Shown here one piece after another: positions 24,101-36,671 of a stretch of 64,000 nucleotides of DNA (position 1 is its first letter; each line of letters opens with the position of its first letter). The position numbers and the translations under genes were made by a program. The notes below the pieces were generated by a model. That model made no database searches. It was given only the letters and a program-made list of their open reading frames with translations, and was not told the origin of the DNA. The DNA is from Diplosphaera chodatii (lineage: Eukaryota > Chlorophyta > Trebouxiophyceae > Prasiolales > Stichococcaceae): NCBI GenBank assembly GCA_032358165.1, contig JAALGY010000012.1:1054001-1118000 (forward strand). Direction: 5' to 3'.

Positions 24101-25759
24101 TATGAGTGGTGGGCAGACGTTGGCCTCCTGCAGTCAGTAGCTGACTCTGCACAGGCGAAGCAGCAGACAAGCTCAATGACAAACTGCTGGAAATTGACCG
24201 AAACACCAGACTCAAATGCCCTTTGAATTTGCAGAACATCGCTGAGCTGGAGGCGCAGCTGGAGCGGCAGGATGTGCGCGGCACTGCGCTGCGGGCTGCG
24301 ATCGCCAAACTGCAGGAGTACTCGAAAAATGCAAACGAAAAGGCGGAGAGCGCAGACAAGGACCTATTGGACCTGGACCGCGAGTTCACCATCCTGAAGG
24401 CCAATGTGAGTTATGGGTTTTGCTACATTTGTATGAGTTTGCTGCAAGTCACTGAGGTCGTCGTGTCTGCACACTAGCACCGTGTGCGGCGACAAAATCC
24501 TGTTTGGCAGATGGTTTCAATGTGTGGATGTGCTTGTGAAGATGGCACAGCAGCTGACTTGTGTGCACCGCTCATTACAGTTCACCGCCGACGACAGCGA
24601 CCATGTGCACGAGCTGCAGCGGCTGCTGGCCGTCACCGCCGACACCTACAACTCCCTCGTTGAGCAGGTGAATCGATGGGGTCCAACAGTGAGTGCTGCA
24701 GTGCACCCTGCATGCATTGCATCATGCGTTAGCATCATTGCAATGGGCACTGTACTTAACTTGTGTGCTGAACATGTTGCTTGCAACTGCAGGCCACGGC
24801 AGCGGGTGTGGCGGTGCCGGCAGATGCGCAGACGAAGGTTCCGCCTCCTGACCTGCGGCTGGAGTGGAACAACCATGCTGCTGCGCTGGCTGCCGACTGG
24901 CACGACTTCGAGGACGAAGGTAGGGCCGCAGCGTCTGGCTGCCAGCTGCCACCGCCATCTTGTGAATCCTGACCATGCATGCTTGGTCCCTTGCATGTGT
25001 GAGCCAAGCAACTTGTGCTACGACCATGTGCACCTGTGCCAGACCTACTGCCGTGGCTGGCAACAAGGCAGTTGTATGCTGTGCAGGCTTCACGGTGGTG
25101 ACAGCGACAGAGGAGTACAGCCGGGCAGCAGCAGCGGCTGCAGCAAGGAAAACGATTGAGGACGCAGCGGCGGCGCGGGCGGCAGCAGATGAAGCTGCAG
25201 CGGCTGCCGAGATGGACGCTGCTGCCCGGGAGGCGGAGGCGGATGCAGAGGCGGCGACTGGGGGAGATGGCTCCGATGCTGAGTCAGCGGGCACACACCA
25301 CGAGGAGGCAAGCCCAGCTGCTGCATGTGTCGTGTTCACAGATACCGAACGTGCACCAGATGCTGCACTCGTGCGTTCAACCATAGACCTAAACTCTGCT
25401 TGTGTTCAGGAGGGACGTCACACTTTATTGTGCCTGCTGTATAGGACATGGATGCAGAGGCAACCCCCACAGCAGCAATGGCGCCTGCTGACACTGAGAT
25501 GGACATGCTGGGCCTGGACAGTGACAATGAGGCGGCCGCTGATGGCGAGGCTGCGCTGCCCGAGGATGCGTTCGCAGGTGACGCCATTGGCAATGGGCAT
25601 GGCGGTGGCAACGGCTCCATTGACGGGGTTGATTCACCAGTCCCAGGGTCAGACCAGGGGTACGCCAGCAACAGTCAGCCCGCATCGCCACAGCCGACCA
25701 GCTTCCCGACCACCTCCGTGTTCTTCAATGCGGCCAAGCAGCGACAGGACCTGCTGTGA
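21161..25759 (+). CDS. EH-domain endocytic scaffold (plant EH/Pan1, EPS15-like)
   Basis: This adaptor is for clathrin-mediated endocytosis. The plant relatives AtEH1/Pan1 and AtEH2/Pan1 are TPLATE-complex subunits at the plasma membrane that bind NPF motifs and lipids (family knowledge). The ATG at 21161 starts MAEIRTEIDLLDSWF. The first EH domain (exons 21161-21301, 21437-21520) has the loop ADRDGDGRI and GGEAVDFFQRSGL. The second EH domain (about 21890-22386) contains IFAKLDTDRDGYV, WGLPKEVLREIWALV and FVSALYLMDSVK. Next come a Pro-rich linker with LPQKNFPPL and long coiled-coil segments (about 22900-24405: KRQQAFFQQHLQELTLFKAK, AELEAQLERQDVRGTALRAA). An Ala/Glu-rich helix (about 25100-25310) and an acidic, Ser/Pro-rich end (25448-25759) follow, ending KQRQDLL. 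All splice phases checked through the first seven exons agree. The assignment to the TPLATE-type EH family, rather than animal EPS15, rests on the opening AEAVxFFQRSGL-like pattern and is an inference. Confidence 0.85.
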
Positions 25760-26105
25760 GGGGTCTGGTTGTAGGCTTCGCACTGGGTGCAGACGCTGGT
25801 TTTAAATACCCCACAGAGGTGGTCCTTCCAGCTGCCGCATGCGCCTGTTGGCATGTTGGGTGTTGACGCTGACCTTGACAAACAAGCACCTCCCAAGTGC
25901 CGTGTCTAATCAGCAGCGTTGTTGCTGTTGGTTGCACTGCTTGAGCATTTGCCAATGGATGCCAGGCGAGATCGCCTCAGCATGTGGGCGCCTGCATGCA
26001 AGGCACCTGAAATTCATGAGCAGACTTCATATCCATCGAGTACCCTCTAGATCAATTTGCAGCGCTTGCATGCGCTGTTCAGAGCGTGCTCCATGAGATG
26101 CACTC
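25760..26105. other. Short intergenic region
   Basis: This lies between the EH gene stop and the proposed ATG of the helicase-nuclease gene, both on plus. I see no motif that I can support. Confidence 0.4.
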
Positions 26106-29100
26106 ATGCCAATCGACTGGAGTGATGACGATGGAGCCATCGATTGGTGCGCCAACCAGACCACTGACTGCTGCATGCATGCCCTGCACTCGTGACGGAA
26201 ACCTTCCGCGTCGTCACAACGATGGTCTATCATAAGTACTGTGCTTCATCTGTTGAACTATACACGTGGCAATGGAACATGCGCTGGCAGGGATGCAGTC
26301 GAGCAGAACGTGCACGCATCGAAGCTGCACAGCGCCTCGGCAGGAGCTGCGGCCAAGGTAGCATATGACTCAGGTCAGGCGGCCAGTCAAGCATTCGATG
26401 GCGGGCCAGCTGCAGCACACGTGGCCGTGATAGGGCAATGCGGCGGCGCACGCTATGCCCATGCTGGGCCTGGAATGGCCATGGCCAGTCCCGATATCAC
26501 ACCAGGACAGCCCAGCTGGACGCGTGGCGGCCTCAGAAATGTACAAAGTGCCAACGGCCAGCAACCACGCCCTGCAGTCGTGGTGCCATCAGCGCCCACA
26601 TCGGCACCCCTATCAGCCTTTGCGCAGATCGGCGGCACCCTGCCGCTGCGTCCATACAGTCCGTGGTCAGCGACTGCGACAACTGTGACAAAGCATACAG
26701 CACAGCCGAGCCCCGCAGCAAGCAGATCAAGTGCGAGCGCGGCTGCAGATGCAGCCGGAGCAGGCAGCCTCAGGAGCTCAGCGCCTGCTGTGCTGCTGCC
26801 GGTGTCTGACGAGCGCAGGCATGCCGATGAAGCACCACATGCTCCTGTACACCTGCATGCGCATCACGACCAGGGGCAGCAGCAGCAGCAGCAACTGCCT
26901 CAGCTGCAGGGCCAGGCACACCAGCAGCCATGCCGTGTGCCGTTGCCATCGCCGAACCGGCGGCCCCAGCTGCCTGTGCAATCGCACAAGCAGCTGCAGC
27001 AGCAGCAGCAGCAGCGCGGCCAAGCAGATCATTGTCAGCAGCCGCAGCAGACCAGGCAGCAGGCGGCCGTGCAGCACCTGCACGTGAGGATGGCGGAGTT
27101 CAGGGAGCTGGCGCCGCACCTGCCGCCGCCGCCGCCCACCCACATCAAGTGCGGAGCACTTGCATGCAGTGCAGCGTTACGATGCGTGGACGTCGAGGTA
27201 GCTTTCTGTCAATAGAAGAGGATGCTCAGCCCACTGAGTGACCTGTCTCCAGGTGCCCGGGTGTGTATGGCAAGAACAGCGGTTGCGGAGGCACCCTGGA
27301 ATGGGTGCGATACAACATACCGCACCAGCAGAGCTCAAACGTCCAGGTGAGAGCATGCAGGACTCGCCTGTGCCATCTCCTTGTCTGTTGTTGCAGATCA
27401 CATCGGTTGGCACGTGTGGCAAGTTGGCACGTGTGGCAAGTTGCCCTGTGCTGCATGCAGGATGCGCAGGGCTTTTGGGGCTGCTCCAACTTCAAATCCG
27501 AGTGTGACTACAGGGAGAGCGTGCCGGCGCGCCACCTGTCGCCGCAGCTCGCCTTCGAGACCATCTCGCCCGCCACCTTTGAGGCACGCGTGCCTTCGTA
27601 TCATTACCCTGGCAGTCTGCCCTGATGACCTGCTGCTGTCAGCAGCTGAAAGCAGTGCAGCTCAGGACGCTAAAATTGCCACGCATTAGCAACTCGTTAT
27701 CGGTGATACCTTGAAACGTTGCACTGCTTGTCGTCCGATATGGCTCCAAGATAGGTGTGCTGTTTGGCAAGCAGATGGTGGCGGCTCCTGGAGCGGAGGA
27801 TGTGCTGCGACACTGCGGTGGCCTGCGCACAGTGCTCGCCGCCGTCGGCTTCGACTTCCGCCTGGCGCTGCCGCAAGGCGGTCACAAACCGGCTGAACCC
27901 AAGCAGCAGCAGCAGCAGCAGCAGCCAGGGGGTAGTGATGCCGTCCAGGCATTGGTAGGAGCAACGAGTTTGGCAGGTGCCGACCCGCAGAGTAGCAACG
28001 GGCCACAAACTCCTGGGGTCACCTCAGCAATGGCTCCTGGTGGTGAGTGCGCCAATGCAGTGCCTGGCGCAGCAGCAGCAGCTGGCAATGCTGTAGCTGA
28101 GCCAACAGCAGCATTGGCAGCGCAGGCAGCCCAGTCTGCTGCTGTACCAACAGACAGGCTGCTGTTCCGCTTGGAAGACTATGAGCAGGTGCACTTCAGC
28201 CCACTGTGTGATGCCTTGCTGAGTCATCTCTGCTGGGCATGGCCGTCGCACACCTGCGCTGTATTGCAGTCTTGTGCACAGTGTGCGTTGTTGGATCATT
28301 AAGTCATGTTTAGCTGTGATTTTAGGTGCGTGATGCTGTGGGACGCGGTGGGCAGCTGGCCCTGAGCCTGCTGGGCAACCGCTGGGGCCTGATACCCAGT
28401 GCCACTCTTGCCGCCTACAGGTGTGCTGCAAACTTGTGTGGCACATGTTACTTTGCCACTCAATGACCTGCATTGGCTTCGGAGGGTATGGCGCCTCGAA
28501 GCTTGCCTTGCGTCCGGAGTGCTGTACATGTTCACCATGTGAGCAAGCCGTAGCAGGTTGCAGGAGGCTTTCAGTGTTTGCAAACTACAGGATTGCATGT
28601 TCGACGTACAGTCGGTTGGCTTGCAGGGGCAAGGGCGCCCAAAGGGAATCCGATGAGGAGGTGGACCGCAGGTATGCGCGAATGCCGGCCAGCCTGGCGA
28701 CTGCGTTGCTGCCGTTCCAGCGGGAGGGCGTGCGCTATGCGATCGCCCGGCACGGGCGGTGCTTGATAGCCGATGAGATGGGCGTCGGCAAGACGCTGCA
28801 GGCCATCGCCTTTGCGTCCTGCTACCAGGTGACAACAGGATGGCGTGACCTAGCACTTGCAAGCAACTGCATGACAGAAGCCAATCTAGGATTGTGCATA
28901 GGTATATTGCAGGGTACCGTGCAGAGCTTATCCCCGGGACCTGCTGTGAAGCGTGTCGGCTACCCTGTCAGCTCTGACACCAGCTGGTGGCTCCCTGATG
29001 GGATCACAGGAGGAGTGGCCACTGCTGGTGGTGGTGCCGGCGGCGATGCGGCTGGTGTGGGCAGAGGAGCTGGAGCGCTGGCTGCCCGCCGACCTGCGCC

Positions 29101-32100
29101 CTGCCCACCTGCACGTCGTGGAATCTAAAGCCGACCGGCTGCAGGCAAGACCGCTGAGCATCTCTAATCCAAAGTTGCAAGCTTGCATGCAATTGTGTTT
29201 GGCTTATTGAAACCCTTCGATTCACCAGGAAGCACTGTTGCTTGTATGTTCGACCGTCAGGCAGCTGTGCTCCTCCCAAACGCAGGGCACAGACAACCTG
29301 CCGCGCGTGGTCGTCACCAGCTACGACATGCTGCACCGGCTGACCTGCGAGCCCTGCAAGACAGGCGACATGAAGGCCTGTACTGGTCAGCAGGTGCCCC
29401 TCTGCATCATACCCTCGTCTCCAAGTGCATCCTTGATGCAATTGCTGCATCGCCTGGCAGTGACAAATGCAATGGGCAGGTGCGAACACACGCTTGAAGC
29501 ATGTACTCCCTGCTCGACATCGCCAGCTGCAATCACCTGATAGCACCCATAGTACCTGCACTGGCATGCAGCACTGCATGGCGGCCATGGGCTGGAAGGT
29601 GCTGGTCGCGGACGAGTCGCACACGCTGCGCACCACCAAGCGGCCGCCGGATGCGCTGCACACCGAGGCGCTGGCAGCAACAGCACGGCGGGCCAAGCGG
29701 GCGGTGTTCCTGTCGGGGACGCCGTCTCTGAACAGGCCGTATGACCTATTCCGCCAGGTGAGAGCCCTGCCACTAATAGCGATGGGCTAGTGACATACAG
29801 TCACCCGGTGTAAAGCCGTGCTGCAAGCCATCATGCTGTGTGGACATGTAGCAATCCCGCATGTGCAGGTGGATTTGCTGCGGGAGGGGCTGCTGGGACA
29901 GACGCGTGACGCCTTTGCGCATCGCTACTGCGCGCGTCGGCTGGTGCCGGTGCGAGGTTCGCGAGGTGCCGCTGGGGCGCGCTTCTACGATGACTCTGGC
30001 CTGGCACGCGGGCGCGAGCTGCACGGCCTGCTGAAGCAGGTGCAGCAGCTCACTGGCAGCCATATGTGCATGCGGGCACCACCTGCCAAGCCTGATAATG
30101 GCCTGTGAATGGAATTGGCAGATGCCATGATGTCACCTTGTGCCAGGTCGTCCTGCTGACAATGTTAGGAATGCGAAGTGCTGTGTCATCGTGACAAGTT
30201 TCGCCATGCTGAGCGTGCCCAATGCAACACCCCCAAGCAAGCCACTATAGCAATCCTCGCAGGAGGTGATGCTGCGGCGGCTGAAGCGGGAGGTGATGGC
30301 GCAGCTGCCGGCCAAGCGGCGGCAGGTGGTGCGGCTGCCACGGCCCCGTCCCTCCGATTGGCCGCCCTCAGGTATCCATTTCTGTCGGCCAACATGGCCA
30401 AGGGCACATAACCACACTCGAGCAGATTTGACTGGGGCAAAGTGACTGGCGGTGACATGAACCACATGGCAACTGCCTGCTGGAGTGAACATGCCCTAGG
30501 CGGGCTTCTCTCTCATGTGCTGCAGATCTAGGCTCAACGTTGGGGTCTGTGTCATGCTCCGATGCAGATTACCCAAGCGATGAGGAGCCATCTGGCAGTG
30601 AGGATGAGGCGGCGCCAGGACGTGCTGAGGCGGCTGCTGAAGACGCAGCAGCAGCAGGCGATGGCCAGCGGAAGCGACCAAAGGATCGCAGGGGCATGAG
30701 TGCAGGTCAGCACTGTGTATGCCCTAGCTTGACTCACTTCTGTGAGCAGCACGCGTCGGCACCTAATCTTATGGCATTACGAGCGCAGGTGTGTGCAGCA
30801 ACAGCCTGAACAGGCTTGTGTCTTGGGGACGCCTGCCATATCCTGGTGACCTTCCCGTTGCGCTCGCTGTGCTTGCAGCCCACCGCACGGGCGTCGCCAA
30901 GATTCCCAACGTGATCGAGTGGCTGACGCTGGTGTTGGGGCTGAGCGGCAAGGGCTCTGCTGGCGGCAGCACGCAGGGCATGGGCACTGACGACAGCACA
31001 GCCCAGGGGCAGCCGAAGGAGGACGACAGTTGCAGTTCCGATGTAGCCGCTGTTGCAGGCGAGGAGGGAACATCGCCGAAAGTCCTCATCTTTGCGCACC
31101 ACAAGTGAGCTTCCTGATCGTGCCAAATATGCTGTACACACAGTCGCAGTGAGAAACATCATAATGGCTCTGCAAACCCCATGGCCAGCATCTGCGGCTA
31201 TAACTTTTGGCAGATGCTTTGGCAGGCTGGCAACCCTGCACAGCGTGACATGGCCCTGTGATTCCACAACGACACATCAGCTGTTGCTATTCCACAATAT
31301 TGCAGGGTACTGTACCGAATATGCCTCACACGTGTGCATCGCCATGTAGAGGCGTGATGACGGAATTGGCAGGCGCTCTGGAGGAAGCAGACGGTGGGAC
31401 CGGCATCCCCTTCATCCGCATTGATGGCTCCACCGACAGCCGCGACCGTCTGCTGGTGCGTGCACCTGCTGCTGTGCTGCTGAGGCTCGGGTTGAGGGCA
31501 CCTTGCCAGCGCACAGTGGCAATGCTGCAAGTAAAAGTATCAGGTCATCCTGTGCCCTGCACAGGCTGGTCCCCTTTGCCCTGTCGCATGAGTGGTCGAC
31601 GGTATATTGATAGGGCCGCACAGCTGCATGCTGCCCTGCAGATGGTTCAGCGCTTCAGGAATGAGCCGGCGCTGCGGGTGGCTCTGCTAAGCGTCACAGC
31701 CGCCGGCACCGGCCTCGACTTCTCTGCTGCGAGCCTCGTAGTGTTTGCTGAACTGCCTAGCGAGGTGAGGCCGGACTGCACCTATCATGTGGCGCATGCA
31801 GAGCCTATGGCTTGTGCTGTATAGGCATTCGATGAATGTGGGCAAACGCGTACATTTGGGGTCGTTGGTGTTGGTGTGTGAGTAGCACTGACTACGAGGT
31901 CCTCTCGTCACTGTGTCCTAGCCATGAAGCAGTATTGATGGTCAGGTCGGTCTCACGGCTGGTTGCAGAGGGTAGGCAGCAACTGCCATACAGAGGCCTC
32001 AGCATCAGAGACCACTGCAAAAACGATAATGGTCAATGTGCGAGCCCTGGTGTCCTGCATCATGCAGGGCGCTGTGGTGCGGCAAGCGGAGGACAGGGCG

Positions 32101-35100
32101 CACCGGCAGGGGCAGAAGCTCCCGGTCAACGTGTACTTCCTGTGCGCCAAGGGCACGTCTGACGACCGCAGGTGCAGTTCTGCTGACAGTCTGTTTTCAT
32201 GCTGCCATCTTGATCAGCAGGCTGTGGCAATAAGCAGTTGCAGTCGCTGCGCCCTGAATCAGTCGATCCACAAGATTGGAGGTCAGGAAGCTTTTGAGCA
32301 GAATCTGCACTGGAGTTACTGCGAGCCACATGACTCTGGCATTGCTTATCAGCTCCGCCTGCAGCAACACAGTCCGGACGCCATCACATGCTTATACTGG
32401 TGATGTGTTTGCACAGGTGGGAGGCGCTGAACCGCAGCCTGCAGAGGGTGGATGTGGTGCACGACAACCGCGCCGGCACGGGAGCCGGCCTGCCCCTCGA
32501 CAAGGTGAAGCGCCTGATGGCATTCGCTGCGACAAACCTAAGCCCTGCAGATGCCTGTGCTTACGCCTGTGCTTCTGCAGTGAAACAACATTCCTTGCCA
32601 CCGTGCGGCAGTCTGCCATAAAGTTCTGAGGTCCACCTCTCAAATCGGCTGACTGTTGCTGATGTCGCCACGTTTATTTACATTGGGGGGGTCATCGCAC
32701 ATTGTGCTCTGTAGGTGCTGGATCTGCAGCGCGACCACAAGACGGGCGGCCTGCGCACCAGCGAGGCAATGCTGGCCACCCCACCGCTGGCCCTGCGGCC
32801 TGTGCCACAGCAGAGCGCAGCACCTCTCCATGCTGCTGCATCACTGCAGTGCAATGCGGAGGTGGCCGCCTTGCCGGCAGAGCCACTCAGCAGCTCTCGA
32901 CCAGCCGCTGCAGGGGAAGATCCACGTGAGGCTGCAGATAATGTGCTGCTCTCGGACTGGCAGGAGGGTATTCCACAGGCGGGCAGCCAGCAGCCAGATA
33001 TTGGGACCACCGCTCTTAGCCAGGAGTCTGGTAGTCTCAGCACTGGCGGCCCGGCAACTGCAGCCCTCCCATCTCAGCCGATGCACACGTCAGCCTCTGA
33101 CCACTCACAGCAGGTGCCCACACTCTGTGCCTGCACATGATGCCGAGTGGTGTCGTTCACCTTCTGATCAGTGCACCTCGTTCAGAGCAGACGCTGCATG
33201 TTGCGCTCACTTGCAGACGTCATACCTCCTGCTTCTCAGGTGACGCCCCCGGGGTTTGCCACGCAGCCTGAGGTCATCAACCTCATAAGCGACAGCGACA
33301 TTGAACAGGCGACAGCTCACCCTGCACGGCTGTCAGCTGTGTCACCGCTGGCGGTCAGCAGCCAGTGTCACAGCACCGCGCTGGCGCCCATGGGCGGTGG
33401 CGCCCCTGATGCTTATTGCAGCTCCCAGCGGGCCGATGCTGCAGGGGTGCAGGCAACGACGCAGGCTGTGGAGGACGAGAGCACTGCGCCGAGCGTCTGG
33501 TTCGAGGTATATGCTCTTCATGCCTACATCTGTATGGACGAAAGCTCTGTCACATGAATTTGAATGGTGCGTGGCCCATCATGTCAACCATGGTGGGGAC
33601 ACTATCATGCTGAGGAGCTCCTTGCCTGCACCGTACAAGTAGGTGTGTCAACATGAGATGTGCTGGGTGTTGCATGCACTGCAGCCTTGCTGCCCATGAA
33701 TACTTTCAACATCAAGCACACCATGTCTCATGCCGTTGCCCCTACAGGTGTCGGAGCACACGGCTCGAGCGCACTTCCACGGCGCGGCCGACGGCACCCA
33801 GCCGCTGGGCGCCAGTTTGCCGCTCGAAACGCTGCTGCCGGCCTGCCAGCCCTCCGCCGCCGCCGCCACGCTGCTGGCCGCCGCCCAAGCCAGGCCAGTC
33901 CCCACCTGGCACTGCGCCAAGCCGTACACTCAGCTGTAAGAGAGCAGTGCATCTGACTCATTTTCGACGCAGGCTGACAGGCTGCCTGTTGTGCAAGTGT
34001 AAAGCAGTGTCCACATCACGGTGCAGGGAGGAGGGTCGAATGCCGGAGGCCAATGGCGCCTTTGCACTGGCCCCGTCAATTGGGCCGCAGCAGCTGCGTA
34101 CCATCCTGGCAGTGGCGTGCGACTTTGCCGCCGAGTGGGCGGAGCTTCGCTCGGTGTTCCAGTCCAGGTTGTACGGCTGCGTGCTCAGGTGAGCTCTGCT
34201 TTGTTGCGGCCAGTAATATTTCATGCGTTCTCCAAAGCATGCTTCCAGGTCATCAACCCCTCCATCATGCGAGGTGATGGCCTGCCTGTACCTCGTATCA
34301 AACATCCAAGGTCGTTGTCTTGTTTGACTGCAGGAGCCCGCTGCAGGAGGAAGTCGACGCCATCATGGCCAAGGCCGAGGCTGGCGGCGCGCTGGGCGTC
34401 GGCACCGAGCGCTATGCTACAGGGCCGCCCGTCGAAGCCCTCCCGGAGGGCGCCGCCCTGCGCCCTGTGCGTGTGCGCTACGCCAGGTGGGTCACACGTC
34501 TCGGCGTTGCTGCGGAAATGCCCGCTGTGTCAGTGACAACCTGCTGACACCCAAGCGGCTGGCCTCCCAGATGAGTGCTGCGCATCCCATGCATGTGGGT
34601 GTGCGCCTGGCTTGGGTGGTGTCAGCTGCCGTCAAGCTGCCATCACTAAAGACCTTGAATATTAACAATGAGCACACTATGCAGGGTCTAGGTCACCACC
34701 TGCGTGATGTGCATGTGCCAGTCGTCCATGCAAGCATGCTGCTCGCAGGCTGGGCAGGGAGGTGGAGTACCAGCAGGGCTTCACGGGGGCGGGGGCGCGG
34801 CTGTGCCTGGTGTGCCTGGCGCCCGTCGCCGACTGCCCGCACCCGCCGTCCGCGGTGCTGCCCGGCGCCATGGACCTGTTCTGCGGGTGTGCCGCTACCG
34901 ACAGGGCGAAAATGTTGTGATGGGTGCACTGCCTGCAGGCACTTCCTAAGCTTTTCATCTTCATGCCCCGCTGTTCCCGCTGTGTTGTGGATGGTTGCAT
35001 GCATCAAAAGCTATCTCACCCACTGGAACCTAGCCAGATAGCCTGGTCTCCGCCATCATCAATGCTTCTAACACTTACGGTGCAGTCTGGAGTGCGAGAC

Positions 35101-36188
35101 GAAGTACGGCCTCGCGCGGGGGAGCGGGCCCATCCGCCGCGCGCTGTTCCGGCTGGAGCGGGGCGTGTGCGTGAAGTGCGGGGCGGACTGCCACGCGCTG
35201 GTGCACCGGTTGCAGGGCATCGAGAAGGGGGCGCGGGGCTGGGAGGAGCGCCGCCGCTCCATCATCGCCCGCCTGGCGCCCCGGTGGGTGCCGGGGTCGA
35301 GACGACGAGTGTCCAGGATCGCAGAACCATGCAGCAGCCTTTGTGAACGATACGTCAGCCGCAGGCATGACGCCACGCCGCTTGCAAGGCTGGATGTTGC
35401 TGTGCACATTGTTCATTGGATGGGCAATGTGGATGGAATCGTGGCTACTGTGCGCAGGTTTATGGAGCGGGGGTACAAGGCGCTGCTGGACCGGCTGGTG
35501 CGAGTGGCGGTGGCCGGCAACGCATGGAATGCAGACCACATTGTGCCGGTGTTCCGTGGCGGCGGCGCGTGCGGCCTGGAGAACCTGCGCACCCTGTGCA
35601 CCCCCTGCCACGCGGACGTGACCCGGCAGCAGGCCAAGGAGCGTGCCGCCGAAAGGTGGGCGTCGGGTCTGAGTACATGACAGAGTGATTTCTGTGCGTA
35701 GTCGTTCTGCTTCCTGCTGCCACATGACCGGCGGACCAAGCCTCCATCTGCTGGCTGCCAAAGCCAAACGTGTGGTTGCGTTGGTGTGGTGCAGGCTGAC
35801 ACGCCAGCAGGGCACGCTGGACACATTCTTGAAGAAGCCCCCCAGGCCGCCACGCCCCAAAATGAAGCGCATGTATGCAGATGCAGGTGCGCCAAACTGT
35901 CTCCAAGGTGTTGCTGTTGTTGTGCGTCACGTGCTTCAGCACAGTGACCCGCAACTTGGCTTTATTTGCATACTGACCATTGTTGCATCGCGCAGGAGTC
36001 CTATGGTGTCCTCTGTTGCAAGCAGTGATGCTGAGTTACGATTGACACCTGCAGAGGAGCCTGATGACGACCTGCTGGTCCGGCTGACACCCGCCACACA
36101 GCACGTGCCGCCGCCGCCACGGCCGCTCAAGCGGCAGCAGACGCTGCCCCTACTGGTCCAGGGCAGCACACAGCCCCACTCACAGTAG
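26106..36188 (+). CDS. SNF2 annealing helicase with HNH nuclease, ZRANB3-like
   Basis: This protein is expected to remodel stalled replication forks in the nucleus, as human ZRANB3 does; Arabidopsis At5g07810 has the same SNF2-HNH plan (family knowledge). Exon 1 (26106-26146, MPIDWSDDDGAID) joins in phase to 26291-27148, a Gln/Pro/Ala-rich region. A four-Cys finger follows (27253-27346, 27461-27589: KCPGVYGKNSGCGGTLEW, WGCSNFKSECDY). A HARP-like segment follows (27751-28420). The ATPase has GVRYAIARHGRCLIADEMGV plus GKTLQAIAFA, the DEAH-box equivalent VADESHTL, SGTPSLNRP, and the motif VI element AEDRAHRQGQ (32068-32171). Further on are a SUMO-binding-like VINLISDSD (exon 33240-33506) and the HNH domain (34749-35653: CVKCGADCHALVHR, NAWNADHIVPVFRGGGACGL, RTLCTPCHADVTRQQ). 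A PIP-like QGTLDTFLKK (from 35805) follows, then an acidic tail ending at 36188. Roughly 28 exons were phased; one intron (29145-29285) has a GC donor. The exon join near 29385-29575 is uncertain. Confidence 0.88.
27407..27440. repeat. Two tandem copies of a 17-base unit with CACGTG
   Basis: TTGGCACGTGTGGCAAG occurs at 27407-27423 and again at 27424-27440 without change, inside an intron of the helicase-nuclease gene. Each copy holds the palindrome CACGTG. Confidence 0.9.
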
Positions 36189-36671
36189 CCTGACAGTAGC
36201 CTCACAGTTCTGCAGCGGTGTGCATGGTTGGAGGCAGCAGCGCAGTTGGCGGCGGTGGCAGGGACTGAACGGCGGCGATAGTGTTGACCTTCACATGTGC
36301 TTGAAAGCATTTGCATGCGCCACTCAGGCTTGCATCGTTTGTCCGCATGCGAATACAATCGGGACCCTTCAGCACAAGCTTACATACACGGGACGGCACA
36401 TCCTTACAAGCACCCTTAGGAAAGACTGGCATACCAGCATGCAACATTGATGGCGTGTGGCTGCTACATCTGCGAATAGCTGGTTGACCATGCAGTGGCA
36501 CCAGCAGATAAGGGGCCGGCGACAGTGGGGTAGTGAAAGGAGGTGCAGCAATGGTCATGCAGCAGAAGTCAACGAGATCTTGTGTCAGTGAACGACGTAG
36601 CCTTGTATGGGCTTGCTGTGAGCCTGCATGGCTTGTTTGGTTTTGAAGTAATAAGACAATCAACACCATGC
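36189..36671. other. Convergent intergenic region
   Basis: This 0.5 kb lies between the stops of the helicase-nuclease (plus) and the F-box gene (minus). It contains short open frames only. Expected content is two 3' UTRs. Confidence 0.45.

Noticed and set aside
26880..27025. CAG/Gln-rich tract as a repeat element
   Set aside because: It is coding sequence of the helicase-nuclease (poly-Gln runs), so it is described with that gene and not as a mobile or satellite repeat.
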